A DNA stretch of 33,721 nucleotides, from positions 1 through 33,721 of the forward strand of contig CACFGR010000009.1 of the NCBI GenBank assembly GCA_902565955.1. Direction: 5' to 3'. The translations under genes were made by a program, and so were the position numbers. This stretch comes from an uncultured Pelagibacteraceae bacterium (lineage in GTDB: Bacteria; Pseudomonadota; Alphaproteobacteria; Pelagibacterales; AG-422-B15). Of the stretch, positions 16,375 through 25,566 are shown piece after piece (the stretch's first letter is position 1; every line of letters begins with the position of its first letter). The notes beneath the pieces were generated by a model. That model was not told the origin of the DNA, ran no database searches, and saw only the letters and a list, made by a program, of their open reading frames with translations.

Positions 16375-17250
16375 ATGTTTCAAAAAGATTTATTAAAAAA
16401 TAAAAGAATTTTAGTTTCTGGCGGAGGATCGGGACTTGGTAAAGCTATGGCAACAAGGTATTTAGAACTTGGTGCCGATGTCTATATCTGTGGCAGAAGA
16501 AAGTCAGTACTTGATGAAACGGCTAAAGAACTTATGGAAATGCATGGTGGATCTGTAAAATCTATCTCATGCGATATTAAAGTTCCTGAGGCAATAGAGG
16601 ATATGGTGAATGAAATTTGGAGTGAAGGTCCACTAACTGGGCTATTAAATAATGCTGCAGGAAATTTTATTTCGAGAACAGAAGATTTATCTCCGAGAGC
16701 ATTTACTGCTATTTCTAATATTGTTTTCAATGGAACGTTTTATATGACAAATGCAATAGGCAAAAGGTGGTTAGCTGAAAATCTAAAAGGAAGTATAATC
16801 TCTATTTTAACCACATGGATTGATAGCAGTGGCCCATATACAGTACCATCGGCAATGTCTAAATCTGGTTTAGCGACAATGACTAGATCTCTTGCAGCTG
16901 AATGGGGAAATAGAGGTATACGATTAAATGCTATATCGCCTGGACCATTTCCGACCAAAGGTGCTTGGGATAGATTAGCACCAGGTGGCAAAGGCGCAAA
17001 TATGATGGAGTCAATTCCAATGAAAAGAACTGGGGAGCTTAGTGAGCTTGCAAATTTAGCAACTTTCTTAATGGCAGATGGAGTTGATTACTTAACAGGA
17101 GAAATCATTACAATTGACGGGGCTCAATGGTTAAATCATGCAGGTAATTTCTATGAAATGTTAAAAGATGTAACCGATCAAGAGTGGGAACAACTTAGAA
17201 ATATGATAAAAGCCTCGAATGATGCTGATAAAGCAAAAAGGTCGGTCTAG
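16375..17250 (+). CDS. 2,4-dienoyl-CoA reductase-like short-chain dehydrogenase
   Basis: The best start is ATG 16375 (protein of 291 residues), preceded by AAAGGAG at 16363-16369; an upstream in-frame start at 16357 has no such signal. The cofactor loop SGGGSGLG is at residues 15-22 and NNAAGNF at 92-98. PSAMSKSGLATMTRSLAAEW and SPGPFPTKGAWDRL resemble mitochondrial-type 2,4-dienoyl-CoA reductase, as does the tail with VTDQEWEQL. That enzyme uses NADPH to reduce dienoyl-CoA from unsaturated fatty acids. Lys163 is present, but the SDR Tyr four residues before it is Ser159, and the alternative Tyr of mitochondrial DECR is Trp148; Tyr155 lies between. It ends the TauE operon. Confidence 0.8.
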   Translation: MFQKDLLKNKRILVSGGGSGLGKAMATRYLELGADVYICGRRKSVLDETAKELMEMHGGSVKSISCDIKVPEAIEDMVNEIWSEGPLTGLLNNAAGNFISRTEDLSPRAFTAISNIVFNGTFYMTNAIGKRWLAENLKGSIISILTTWIDSSGPYTVPSAMSKSGLATMTRSLAAEWGNRGIRLNAISPGPFPTKGAWDRLAPGGKGANMMESIPMKRTGELSELANLATFLMADGVDYLTGEIITIDGAQWLNHAGNFYEMLKDVTDQEWEQLRNMIKASNDADKAKRSV

Positions 17251-18050
17251 ATAAAAGAGTCCTTAAAAAGTTTTTTGCTCAAACCTCTTATGAGTGACGG
17301 AAGGTGTCTCATAAAAAAAGATGCAAATTTTGCTTCAAATCCAACTGGATGATGAATTCTACTTGAATCATAAGCTGACCAAACTGAGCTTACTACCTTT
17401 TCAACTGGATAAACTTTTGTTTTTTGATTGACAAATTCACGGTCCAATTGACTTTTTGCACCAGAAGTCACAGCTTTTGCGTCTAAGATCGGTGTTTCAG
17501 TAAACCAAGGATTAATTTCGGAAACCTTTATCCCATAACGCTCAAACTCAATCCTAAGATTTTCAGTGAGAGAACTTACCGCATGTTTAGTTGCCCCATA
17601 TAATGATATACCTGGTGATGTTATAAGCCCAGCTACCGAGCTTGTATTAAGCAACATACTATTCGAGGTGTTTTTAAGAAGATTTAACATTACAGAGCAT
17701 CCATTTACTACGCCCTTAAAGTTTACATCTATAATTTTATTCATTTCCTTAATCTCTATATCTTCAAAAGCACCAGCAAAATTAGCAATTCCAGCATTAT
17801 TAAAGAATATGTTGCATTTCCCTCCGGTATATTCAGAAAAACTTTTTTCAGCTTCAATCCAATCATTTACACTTGTAACATCTAATTTTTTATACATACA
17901 TCTGTTATGTCCAATAATTTGGGCCACCTCTTTCAAACCATCTTCATTAATATCAAAAAGTCCTACATTCCAACCACTTTCAGCAAAAGATATTGCAGTG
18001 GCTTTACCTATTCCTGAAGCTGCGCCAGTTATAAAAATGCTTTTTTTCAT
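17247..18050 (-). CDS. Classical short-chain dehydrogenase/reductase
   Basis: A 267-residue Rossmann oxidoreductase. TGAASGIG (residues 8-15) binds the dinucleotide, FDIN at the end of beta-2 has an Asp that favours NAD(H), and NNAGIA follows. The catalytic YGATK motif (Tyr and Lys) lies near residue 151 after NTSSVAGL, giving a complete Ser-Tyr-Lys triad. The substrate is unknown. It is read from the same operon as the TetR regulator 6 bases upstream, which probably controls it. Its TAG and that of the convergent dienoyl-CoA reductase-like gene share the palindrome CTAG at 17247-17250. Confidence 0.88.
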   Translation of the reverse strand: MKKSIFITGAASGIGKATAISFAESGWNVGLFDINEDGLKEVAQIIGHNRCMYKKLDVTSVNDWIEAEKSFSEYTGGKCNIFFNNAGIANFAGAFEDIEIKEMNKIIDVNFKGVVNGCSVMLNLLKNTSNSMLLNTSSVAGLITSPGISLYGATKHAVSSLTENLRIEFERYGIKVSEINPWFTETPILDAKAVTSGAKSQLDREFVNQKTKVYPVEKVVSSVWSAYDSSRIHHPVGFEAKFASFFMRHLPSLIRGLSKKLFKDSFI

Positions 18051-18056
18051 AAGTTA

Positions 18057-18671
18057 TTAAAGTCCTTTTAAAAATAGTTTTGTTGCAAATGCACTTACCT
18101 CTGATGGACTCATATCTGGTCTTTCCAATAGTTCATCACCAAGGTTTACACTAACAGCAATTACAGAAGTTACCATAAGTGAAATATCATTTTGTGGAAA
18201 TTGAATACTTTTTGACATATTTATAGCTACGTCTAATAATTTTTTATTAAAATTTTTATATTCTTTTGAATTTTTCATCAACCACTTTAAATCAAGAATA
18301 TATTTTTTGTTGTTTTTAAAAAAAACATAATTTTCGGATTCATTTGATATCCAGTTAAACCAACTTTTGAAAGCAATCTCAACTAACTCATCAAAAGTAT
18401 TTGCTTTATTTATTTCCGGTATAATGAAATTACTGAAGTCGTTTATCAGTCTATTTACAATAACTAAGAAAACATCAACTTTATCGTCAAAATAATTATA
18501 AAATGTTCCTGAACCTAAACCGGCAATGGAAACAATTTCCCTTACGTTAGAATTATCAAGGCCTTTTTCGGTAAATACTTGCCTCGAGGCTAAAATTATA
18601 GAATCACGATTTTGTTGTTTGTTAAGCTGTCTCTTCCTTTTGTTAAAAGGAAGATCAATAATTTTATTCAT
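18057..18671 (-). CDS. TetR-family transcriptional regulator
   Basis: A 204-residue repressor-type protein. The N-terminal helix-turn-helix region reads ILASRQVFTEKGLDNSNVRE then GSGTFYNYFDDKVDVF (residues about 27-68), the standard TetR DNA-binding domain. The rest is a variable, mostly helical ligand-binding domain. It overlaps the pyrD stop by 4 bases (ATGA) and precedes the SDR gene by 6 bases. Having no private upstream spacer, any autoregulation would have to act inside pyrD or at the LysRS promoter. The ligand is unknown; a fatty acyl-CoA is possible by context only. Confidence 0.85.
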   Translation of the reverse strand: MNKIIDLPFNKRKRQLNKQQNRDSIILASRQVFTEKGLDNSNVREIVSIAGLGSGTFYNYFDDKVDVFLVIVNRLINDFSNFIIPEINKANTFDELVEIAFKSWFNWISNESENYVFFKNNKKYILDLKWLMKNSKEYKNFNKKLLDVAINMSKSIQFPQNDISLMVTSVIAVSVNLGDELLERPDMSPSEVSAFATKLFLKGL

Positions 18672-19708
18672 CTATTATCTGCACCAACTGCTTCTGAAAT
18701 ATTTGTAAATCCATCATCTTTGATAAGTTTAACGAGATCAATGAGTATCTCATTTATTAGTTGTGGGCCACAGTATGTAAGTGAAGTATATAATTGTACT
18801 AAAGATGCACCTAGTTTTATCTTATTATATGCATCTAATGCACTACAAACTCCACCTACACCAATTAAAATTAATTCTTGATTTGTCTCTCGATATAAAA
18901 ATTTTAAAACTTTATCTGATAAATCCTTAATTGGTGCACCAGACAATCCACCTTCCCTTTTCTTATTGAGATCACGCAAAATTTCTGGTCTTGAAAGTGA
19001 CGTATTTGTGGCAATAATTCCATCTATATTATATTTATTAACAAGATTTATAATCATACTATAATGGTCATTTGTGTTATCAGGATCAATTTTTAGCATG
19101 ATTAGTTTTCTAATCGTTTCCTCGTCCCTAATTTGAGATAGTTCTCTTAAAAGTACTTCAAGATATTCTTTTCTTTGTAAGTCACGGAGAGCTTCAGTAT
19201 TTGGAGATGAAACATTAATGGTAACGTAATCACAAGAGATTGAGATCTTTCTGTAAATTTTTAAATAATCATCAATAAAATTTTTAGAGTCTTTATTCGG
19301 TCCAATATTTGATCCCACAATACCTGACTTTTTTGCAGAGATAAGATTCTTTACAAATCTCTTTTCTCCTTTGTTGTTGAAACCTAACCTATTAATTATT
19401 GCATTATCCTTTTTTAACCTAAAAACTCTTGGCTGTGTATTACCAAATTGTGGCATTGGTGTAACGGTTCCACATTCTACAAAACCAAATCCAATCTTTA
19501 ATAAAGGGTCTATTAATTCAGCATTCTTATCAAATCCGGCAGCAATGCCCAGTGGGTTTTTGAAGTTAAGACCTCTGACATTAGTATGCAAACTTTGATC
19601 TTGAAAAGCTGAACCTAGTAATGAGCTTCCATATTTTGTTAATTGTATTGTGAAGTTATGAGCAGTCTCAGGTGGCAAAAGTTGAAGTAAGCCGGTTAAA
19701 AAACTCAT
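18668..19708 (-). CDS. pyrD: Dihydroorotate dehydrogenase, class 2 (quinone-linked)
   Basis: About 346 residues, normal for the membrane-associated class 2 enzyme oxidising dihydroorotate to orotate with quinone in pyrimidine synthesis. The short amphipathic N-terminus (SFLTGLLQLLPPETAHNF) is the membrane anchor region. GIAAGFDKNAELIDPL and NRLGFNNKG bind FMN. NVSSPNTEALRDLQ contains the class 2 catalytic Ser base. NTSLSRPEI and IGVGGVCSALDAYNKI bind substrate and the FMN phosphate. ATG 19708 overlaps the LysRS stop by one base (TGATG); a GTG at 19711 is an alternative start adding one residue. Confidence 0.93.
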   Translation of the reverse strand: MSFLTGLLQLLPPETAHNFTIQLTKYGSSLLGSAFQDQSLHTNVRGLNFKNPLGIAAGFDKNAELIDPLLKIGFGFVECGTVTPMPQFGNTQPRVFRLKKDNAIINRLGFNNKGEKRFVKNLISAKKSGIVGSNIGPNKDSKNFIDDYLKIYRKISISCDYVTINVSSPNTEALRDLQRKEYLEVLLRELSQIRDEETIRKLIMLKIDPDNTNDHYSMIINLVNKYNIDGIIATNTSLSRPEILRDLNKKREGGLSGAPIKDLSDKVLKFLYRETNQELILIGVGGVCSALDAYNKIKLGASLVQLYTSLTYCGPQLINEILIDLVKLIKDDGFTNISEAVGADNR

Positions 19709-21273
19709 CACTTACTCACTTTTATTCTTTCTCTGATGAGCTGTATAGTTTCTTTTATGCCGTAGATAGCAATAAAAGTACCGAATCTTGGTCCATCACT
19801 TTTACCAAAAAGAACTTGATAAATAAGTTTGAACCAGTCTCTTAAATTATCAAACTTATGATCTTTCCCAATTTGATAGATTTCAGTCTGTATAGTCTCG
19901 GCATCCACATTATCTGGCAAAAGTTCAATTCGATTAATTAAGTCTAAAAAAATATTTTTTTCTTCTTCATTAGGTACTTTATACTGAACTTTATCAGCAT
20001 TAACATTCTTTTCAAATGAAATTGCTCCAGTTATAAGTTCTAACATAAAATTATGATCAGCATTGATAACTGACCCATCGTATTTTTTTATAAAGTCTAG
20101 AATAAAGTCTGGATCATTCTTACCGCTTGCTGAAACTAAATTTAATATTAAATTAAAAGTGATAGGTATCGAACCAATATAATTTTGACTATTCATGATG
20201 TGCCAAACTGGATTTTCAATTTTTTCATCATCATTTTGGTCATTGAATTTATTGAGATGACTCAAAAATTCATCAACTGATTTGGGTATTACATCCAGAA
20301 ATAGTTTTTTTGCCCTTCTTGGATTTTGGTACATAAAGTAGCTTAATGTTTCCTTAGGCGCATAAGATAACCATTCTTCAACACTCAAACCATTCCCCTT
20401 TGATTTTGATATTTTTTCACCATTTTGATCTAGAAACAACTCATAGAAATAATTTTCAGGAGGTTGATGTCCTAATGCACGGCATACCTTTGATGAGAGT
20501 TGAAAAGTTGGTATCAAGTCTTTACCATACATTTCATAGTCAATATCTAAAGCACACCACCTCATTGCCCAATCCACTTTCCATTGTAATTTGCAATTAC
20601 CATCTAAAATAGACTGTTCGATTTCCTCATTATTCTTAAGATAAATAATCGTATTTTTTTCTTTATTAATTGAAATAATTTCAACTTCAAGTACATGTCC
20701 TGTTTCTGGACAAATAGGCAAAAATGGACTGTAAGTTTTTTTTCTCTCATCTCCTAATGTAGGCAATATTATTTTCTTTATCTGATCGTACGAATTCAAA
20801 ACTTTAATTAATTGGTCGTTAAAGAATCCTGATTTATAAAGCTCTGTTGCACTTTTAAATGAATATTTGAACCCGAACTTATCGAGAAATTCTTGTAACT
20901 TTTCATTATTATGATTTCCAAAACTCTTGAATTTTTCGAAGGGATCTGGAATCGAGGTGAGTGGTTTGTGTAAATTTTTTTCCAAAATTTCCTGATTAGG
21001 AATATTATCAGGAACTTTCCTTAATCCATCCATATCGTCAGAAAAAGCAATCAATTCAACTTCATAGTCAGATACCGCTTTTATAGCGTTTAGCACCATG
21101 GTGGTCCTTGCAACTTCTCCGAAAGTTCCAATGTGTGGGAGTCCACTTGGTCCATAACCAGTTTGAAGTTTTATTTTTTTCTTATTTTTTTTTTGGATTT
21201 GATTAATGATCTTTTTAGCTTCCAAAATTGGCCATGCTTTTGAATTTTCGCTAATTTGGCTATTTAGTAACAT
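19708..21273 (-). CDS. lysK: Lysyl-tRNA synthetase, class I
   Basis: Class I (archaeal-type) LysRS, charging tRNA-Lys, the form found in many alphaproteobacteria instead of class II LysS. With the start at ATG 21273 the protein has 521 residues. GPSGLPHIGT (residues 41-50) is the HIGH-type motif and KISKS (287-291) the KMSKS motif; AFSDDMDGLRKVP is typical of the class I enzyme. A TTG start at 21303 would add ten residues with no family resemblance, so it is disfavoured. It is the promoter-proximal gene of lysK-pyrD-tetR-SDR. Confidence 0.93.
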   Translation of the reverse strand: MLLNSQISENSKAWPILEAKKIINQIQKKNKKKIKLQTGYGPSGLPHIGTFGEVARTTMVLNAIKAVSDYEVELIAFSDDMDGLRKVPDNIPNQEILEKNLHKPLTSIPDPFEKFKSFGNHNNEKLQEFLDKFGFKYSFKSATELYKSGFFNDQLIKVLNSYDQIKKIILPTLGDERKKTYSPFLPICPETGHVLEVEIISINKEKNTIIYLKNNEEIEQSILDGNCKLQWKVDWAMRWCALDIDYEMYGKDLIPTFQLSSKVCRALGHQPPENYFYELFLDQNGEKISKSKGNGLSVEEWLSYAPKETLSYFMYQNPRRAKKLFLDVIPKSVDEFLSHLNKFNDQNDDEKIENPVWHIMNSQNYIGSIPITFNLILNLVSASGKNDPDFILDFIKKYDGSVINADHNFMLELITGAISFEKNVNADKVQYKVPNEEEKNIFLDLINRIELLPDNVDAETIQTEIYQIGKDHKFDNLRDWFKLIYQVLFGKSDGPRFGTFIAIYGIKETIQLIRERIKVSK

Positions 21274-21422
21274 GATATTGACATTAGCATATATATCGTA
21301 CAATTAGCCGAAAAATAAACAATTTTTTGATGATATTCATTTAAATTAACTGATTAATAAATCTATCAAATAATAAAACTATAAATTTTATTGTTTTTCA
21401 TATAGTACTCACTCTGCAATTT
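21274..21422. other. Divergent intergenic spacer lysK / folE
   Basis: A 149-base AT-rich spacer between divergent lysK and folE. TATAGT at 21401-21406 could be a -10 for folE, but I see no convincing -35. No riboswitch-like structure, terminator or small ORF was recognised. Confidence 0.5.
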
Positions 21423-22028
21423 ATGAAAAAAAGAAAAATAATTAAACCGACGAGGCAACAGGCGGAAGATGCCGTTAAAACCCTTATGGCATTCGTAGGT
21501 GAAGATGTTGAACGCCAAGGAGTGCTTGAAACACCTAAGAGAGTTGTCAAAGCATATGAGGACTGGTTTTCAGGTTATAATGAAGATCCAAAGGAAGTAT
21601 TGAAAAAAACTTTCGATGAACTTGAGGGATATGATGAAATAATATTGCTCAGGGACATTAGAATTGAATCTCACTGTGAACACCACATTGCACCATTCAT
21701 TGGTTCAGCACATGTTGCATATCTTCCAAATAAAAGAGTAGTTGGTATTAGCAAGCTTGCTAGAATTACTAGGATATATATGAAAAGAATGCAGATCCAA
21801 GAAAAGCTCACTGCACAAATCGCAAATTGCATACAAGAAATCTTAAAGCCAAAAGGTGTTGCTGTTGTTGTTGAGGCACAACATCAATGTATGACTACAC
21901 GAGGTGTTGGTACTCCAGGTATTTCAATGGTTACTAGTCAATTATTAGGTAAGTTTAGAACTGATGCATCTACAAGAAGAGAGTTCTATAGCATGATCAA
22001 CCAAGGATCGATTCTCAAAAAAAATTAA
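21423..22028 (+). CDS. folE: GTP cyclohydrolase I
   Basis: A 201-residue type IA enzyme converting GTP to 7,8-dihydroneopterin triphosphate, the first step of tetrahydrofolate (and queuosine) synthesis. Zinc ligands are complete: Cys85 and His88 in [10 protein letters not shown] and Cys156 in [10 protein letters not shown], with the same 3- and 71-residue spacing as in E. coli Fol[18 protein letters not shown] is the other family signature. It is followed 10 bases later by trkH and probably cotranscribed with it; no functional link between the two is obvious. Confidence 0.95.
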   Translation: MKKRKIIKPTRQQAEDAVKTLMAFVGEDVERQGVLETPKRVVKAYEDWFSGYNEDPKEVLKKTFDELEGYDEIILLRDIRIESHCEHHIAPFIGSAHVAYLPNKRVVGISKLARITRIYMKRMQIQEKLTAQIANCIQEILKPKGVAVVVEAQHQCMTTRGVGTPGISMVTSQLLGKFRTDASTRREFYSMINQGSILKKN

Positions 22029-22038
22029 AATCTTAAGA

Positions 22039-23490
22039 ATGATAAATTTTAAAATAATACTTAATGTATTAGGTTATTTGTTGATTGCATTAAGTTTTAT
22101 ATTACTAATACCAGCATTTATGGACTTAGCTTTTAACAACGAGACTTGGCAATCATTTATAATAAGTTCAATAATTACTCTAGGATTTGGAATTACTTTT
22201 TTTATTTCAACTAGAAATTCTGCAGAAAATAAAATCCAAACCCAAGATGCATTTTTAATTACTACACTATCCTGGGTTTTTATTTGTATTTTTGGTTCCC
22301 TTCCTTTCTATTTAGCGAGTCTTGATATTAGTTTCACAGACTCAATTTTTGAATCCATGTCAGGTATTACTACAACAGGATCGACAATTCTTAGCGACAT
22401 AAAGTCTATGCCTGAGGGCATTTTACTTTGGCGAGGACTCCTTCAATGGATTGGCGGAGTTGGTATAATAGTTATGGCTATTAGCATACTTCCTGTGTTG
22501 CAAGTCGGAGGCATGCAGGTCTTCAGAACGGAGTCATCAGATACAACAGAAAAAATATTACCAAGAACTGCACAGGTCTCTGTTGCGGTAATCATAATAT
22601 ACCTATTATTAACTGTTCTTTGTTTTATATCTTATTGGTTAAGTGGTATGAGACTTTTTGAGTCTTTAGTTCATTCAATGACAACGATAGCTACAGGGGG
22701 TTTTTCAACAAGGAATGACTCCTTTGCTAGCTTTGATAATCGATCAACAGAATACATTGCAATCATATTTATGATTTTAAGCAGCCTTCCAATTTTAATA
22801 TATCTTGAAGTTACACGCAATGGCATCAAAAGTTTTTTTAGAGATACCCAAATTAAAACTTTTTTAATCATAATTTTTGTAAGCTCTTTATTGGTAATTT
22901 CTTACTTGTGGATTTTTGAACTTAAAAATTTTGAGCAGTCTTTAAGGCATGGTGCTTTTAATGTTGTCTCAATTATAAGTGGAACAGGTTATACTTCCGA
23001 TAATTATAATTTGTGGGGACCGTTCCCAATATACTTACTTTTTTTTGGTATGTTTGTTGGCGGCTGTGCTGGTTCAACTACTTGTGGAATAAAGGTCTTT
23101 AGATTTCAGATATTATTTCAAACTTTGAAAATGCAAGTTCAAAAGCTCTTACATCCTCACGGCGTATTTGTTCCTCACTATAATCATAGAAAAATCCAGG
23201 ACGAGGTAACATCTTCAGTCATGAGTTTCTTTTTTATCTTCATACTCAGTTTCATAACTATTACTCTACTTTTATCTATGACTGAACTTGATTTTGTAAC
23301 TTCATTATCAGCAGCTGCTACTTCTCTGGCTAATGTTGGGCCAGGACTTGGTTCCACGATAGGTCCAGAAAATTCTTTTTATGCAGTATCTGACCCTGCT
23401 AAGTGGATACTAATATTCTCAATGCTGTTGGGGAGATTAGAAATATTAACCGTATTAGTTATCTTTCATCCTGCTTTCTGGAAGAAATAA
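22039..23490 (+). CDS. TrkH-family potassium uptake protein
   Basis: A 483-residue K+ channel-like subunit with four M1-pore-M2 repeats. The four filter loops are visible: ITTTGSTIL, TIATGGFSTR, ISGTGYTSDN and NVGPGLGST. Other family features are LLQWIGGVGIIVMAISILPVLQ and GGCAGSTTCGIK. It would partner with a cytoplasmic TrkA-type NAD-binding subunit, which is not in the window. Length is normal for TrkH. Its TAA directly abuts the argF stop (TAATTA), so the two convergent genes have no spacer. Confidence 0.93.
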   Translation: MINFKIILNVLGYLLIALSFILLIPAFMDLAFNNETWQSFIISSIITLGFGITFFISTRNSAENKIQTQDAFLITTLSWVFICIFGSLPFYLASLDISFTDSIFESMSGITTTGSTILSDIKSMPEGILLWRGLLQWIGGVGIIVMAISILPVLQVGGMQVFRTESSDTTEKILPRTAQVSVAVIIIYLLLTVLCFISYWLSGMRLFESLVHSMTTIATGGFSTRNDSFASFDNRSTEYIAIIFMILSSLPILIYLEVTRNGIKSFFRDTQIKTFLIIIFVSSLLVISYLWIFELKNFEQSLRHGAFNVVSIISGTGYTSDNYNLWGPFPIYLLFFGMFVGGCAGSTTCGIKVFRFQILFQTLKMQVQKLLHPHGVFVPHYNHRKIQDEVTSSVMSFFFIFILSFITITLLLSMTELDFVTSLSAAATSLANVGPGLGSTIGPENSFYAVSDPAKWILIFSMLLGRLEILTVLVIFHPAFWKK

Positions 23491-24399
23491 TTAAAATAAT
23501 AATTTTAAAATTTCTTTTTGAACAAAAAGTCTATTACTTGCTTCTTGCCAAACCCTTGAATTATTTCCATCTATTACACTTGCTTCAACTTCCTCATTTC
23601 TGTTTGCCGGAAGACAGTGCATAAAAATACTATTTGCTTTAGCCTTTTTCATAACTTTTTCGGTAACTCTGAATTCTTTTATTAAATCATAATCCTGACT
23701 ATTTATATCCTCTCCCATTGATTTCCAGGTATCTGTTATCACTGCATCTGCCTGAGCAAGAATTTGATCGTTAATTCGATGATGTACAATATCATCAAGA
23801 TCAGTTGAAATATCATATTCCTTCATTTTTTCATTATACTTTTCAAACCAAATCTCTGGGCAAAAAATATTAAGTGAAAAGCCTAATTCTTTTTTAAAAG
23901 CCTCGATCCAAGAATTTGCCACATTTGTTATAGGTCCCATCCAAACAACATTCAATTTTTCTAAACTACCTCTCTCCTCTAATAACGTCATTAGTCCAGC
24001 AAGGCATTGGCAAGGATGTGATAAATTAGATAGTGCATTTATCACAGGTAAATTAGATAGCTTAGAAGCACTCAATATAGTTTTATGATCGTTAACCCTA
24101 AGAACAAGTCCGTCAGCATATAGTCCAAAAGTATTAATAGTATCATTAACGCTTTCTTTGTCGTTACCAAGGTGAATATCTTCCTTATTTAAAATTGTTG
24201 TAGAACCACCTAATTGTTTTATTGCAATATCAAATGATAGCCTTGTTCTAGTAGATTTTTTTTCAAAAAATAAAACTAGGTTTTTATCACTAAGATGATT
24301 TTGTAATTTTGTTTTGGACTTCTTATTTTGTAGTGCATTTTCTAATAAATTAATTAATTCGTGCTTTGAGAGTTCTTTTATATCTATAAAATTTTTCAT
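23491..24399 (-). CDS. argF: Ornithine carbamoyltransferase
   Basis: A 302-residue enzyme making citrulline from ornithine and carbamoyl phosphate in arginine synthesis. STRTR (residues 49-53) binds carbamoyl phosphate, HPCQ is at 128-131, and HCLP (His261, Cys262) closes the ornithine site. The anabolic assignment is supported by its position directly after argD, whose stop shares one base with the argF start. The common alphaproteobacterial neighbour hslO is not present; trkH lies convergently instead. Confidence 0.95.
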   Translation of the reverse strand: MKNFIDIKELSKHELINLLENALQNKKSKTKLQNHLSDKNLVLFFEKKSTRTRLSFDIAIKQLGGSTTILNKEDIHLGNDKESVNDTINTFGLYADGLVLRVNDHKTILSASKLSNLPVINALSNLSHPCQCLAGLMTLLEERGSLEKLNVVWMGPITNVANSWIEAFKKELGFSLNIFCPEIWFEKYNEKMKEYDISTDLDDIVHHRINDQILAQADAVITDTWKSMGEDINSQDYDLIKEFRVTEKVMKKAKANSIFMHCLPANRNEEVEASVIDGNNSRVWQEASNRLFVQKEILKLLF

Positions 24400-25565
24400 T
24401 ATTTAAACTCACTGCAAGCTGCTCTTATTTTCATAATTGCTTCATCACATTCGTTTAAAGTAAGATTAATTGGAGGCAAAAGTCTTACTACATTATCGGA
24501 AGCCTTAACAGTTAGAATATATTTTTTTCTTGCTAGATTAACAAACTTATCATTTTCAACTTTACACTTTAATCCTAAAATAAACCCTCTTCCTCTCACA
24601 TTTTCAATGACACTTGGAAAATCAGTAATAACGTTTTGCAATCCTTCATTTAGTTTTTTTGCAACAATATTAATTTCACTAAAAAATTTATCCTCTAGCA
24701 TTATATCCAATACTGCATTTCCAACTGTACAGGCAAGTGGATTACCTCCGAATGTTGAACCGTGGGAGCCAAAATCCATTTTTTCACCAACTTCTCTAGA
24801 TGTCAGGCACGCACCTAGTGGAAAACCATTTCCAATAGCTTTAGCTATAGTCATAATATCTGGATTTACTCCAGACCATTCATAGGCAAATAATTTTCCT
24901 GTTCTACCCATACCACATTGCACTTCATCAAAAACTAGAAGACAGTTATTTTGATCACAGATTTTTCTTATTCCCTCAAGGCATTGCTTTGGAACTTCTC
25001 GTATACCGCCCTCACCTTGTATTGGCTCAATAATTACTGCAGCAGTTTTTTCACTTATTGAGTTTTGAAGCTGCTCATGATCACCAAATTCTAGAAATTT
25101 AAAATCATTAACTGTCGTATTAAAAGAGCTAAGTTTGTCTGGACCGCCTGCTGCAAGCGCTCCTATTGTTCTGCCATGAAATGAGCCTGAAAAACTCAAA
25201 ATTTCTCTTTTATTCGATAAATTATTTGAGTCATGAAAATATCTTCTGGCAATCTTAATGCTCGCCTCAATAGCTTCAGTGCCTGAGTTACAAAAAAATA
25301 CATAGTCTGCAAAAGAATTGTCACATAACCTTTTCGCAAGTTTTTCTTGTTCTGGTATTTGATATACATTTGACAGATGCCATAATTTGTCAATTTGTTC
25401 TTTTAATTTATTATTAAGGTACGGATTTGAATAGCCTAGAGAATTGACTGCAATTCCTGTTCCAAAATCTAGATACTTCTCGCCTGATTTTGTATACAAA
25501 TAACTACCCTTGCCGTGGGTAAATTCTAAGTTTGATCTTGGGTATGTTGGAAGAACATTAGTCAT
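24399..25565 (-). CDS. argD: Acetylornithine aminotransferase (class III, PLP)
   Basis: A 388-residue PLP transaminase converting N-acetylglutamate semialdehyde to N-acetylornithine; it may double as DapC in lysine synthesis. NSGTEAIEASIKIAR (93-107) and FHGRTIGALAA are family signatures. Asp213 in FDEVQCGMGRTG contacts the pyridine ring and Lys242 in TIAKAIGNGFPLG forms the Schiff base. The short length and this motif set favour ArgD over ornithine or GABA transaminases. It lies one base after the ABC permease gene and runs into argF. Confidence 0.94.
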   Translation of the reverse strand: MTNVLPTYPRSNLEFTHGKGSYLYTKSGEKYLDFGTGIAVNSLGYSNPYLNNKLKEQIDKLWHLSNVYQIPEQEKLAKRLCDNSFADYVFFCNSGTEAIEASIKIARRYFHDSNNLSNKREILSFSGSFHGRTIGALAAGGPDKLSSFNTTVNDFKFLEFGDHEQLQNSISEKTAAVIIEPIQGEGGIREVPKQCLEGIRKICDQNNCLLVFDEVQCGMGRTGKLFAYEWSGVNPDIMTIAKAIGNGFPLGACLTSREVGEKMDFGSHGSTFGGNPLACTVGNAVLDIMLEDKFFSEINIVAKKLNEGLQNVITDFPSVIENVRGRGFILGLKCKVENDKFVNLARKKYILTVKASDNVVRLLPPINLTLNECDEAIMKIRAACSEFK

Positions 25566-25566
25566 T

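Noticed and set aside
21274..21303. TTG start adding ten residues to LysRS
   Set aside because: The added residues lack family similarity and ATG 21273 gives the usual short N-terminus before the SKAWPILEA segment.
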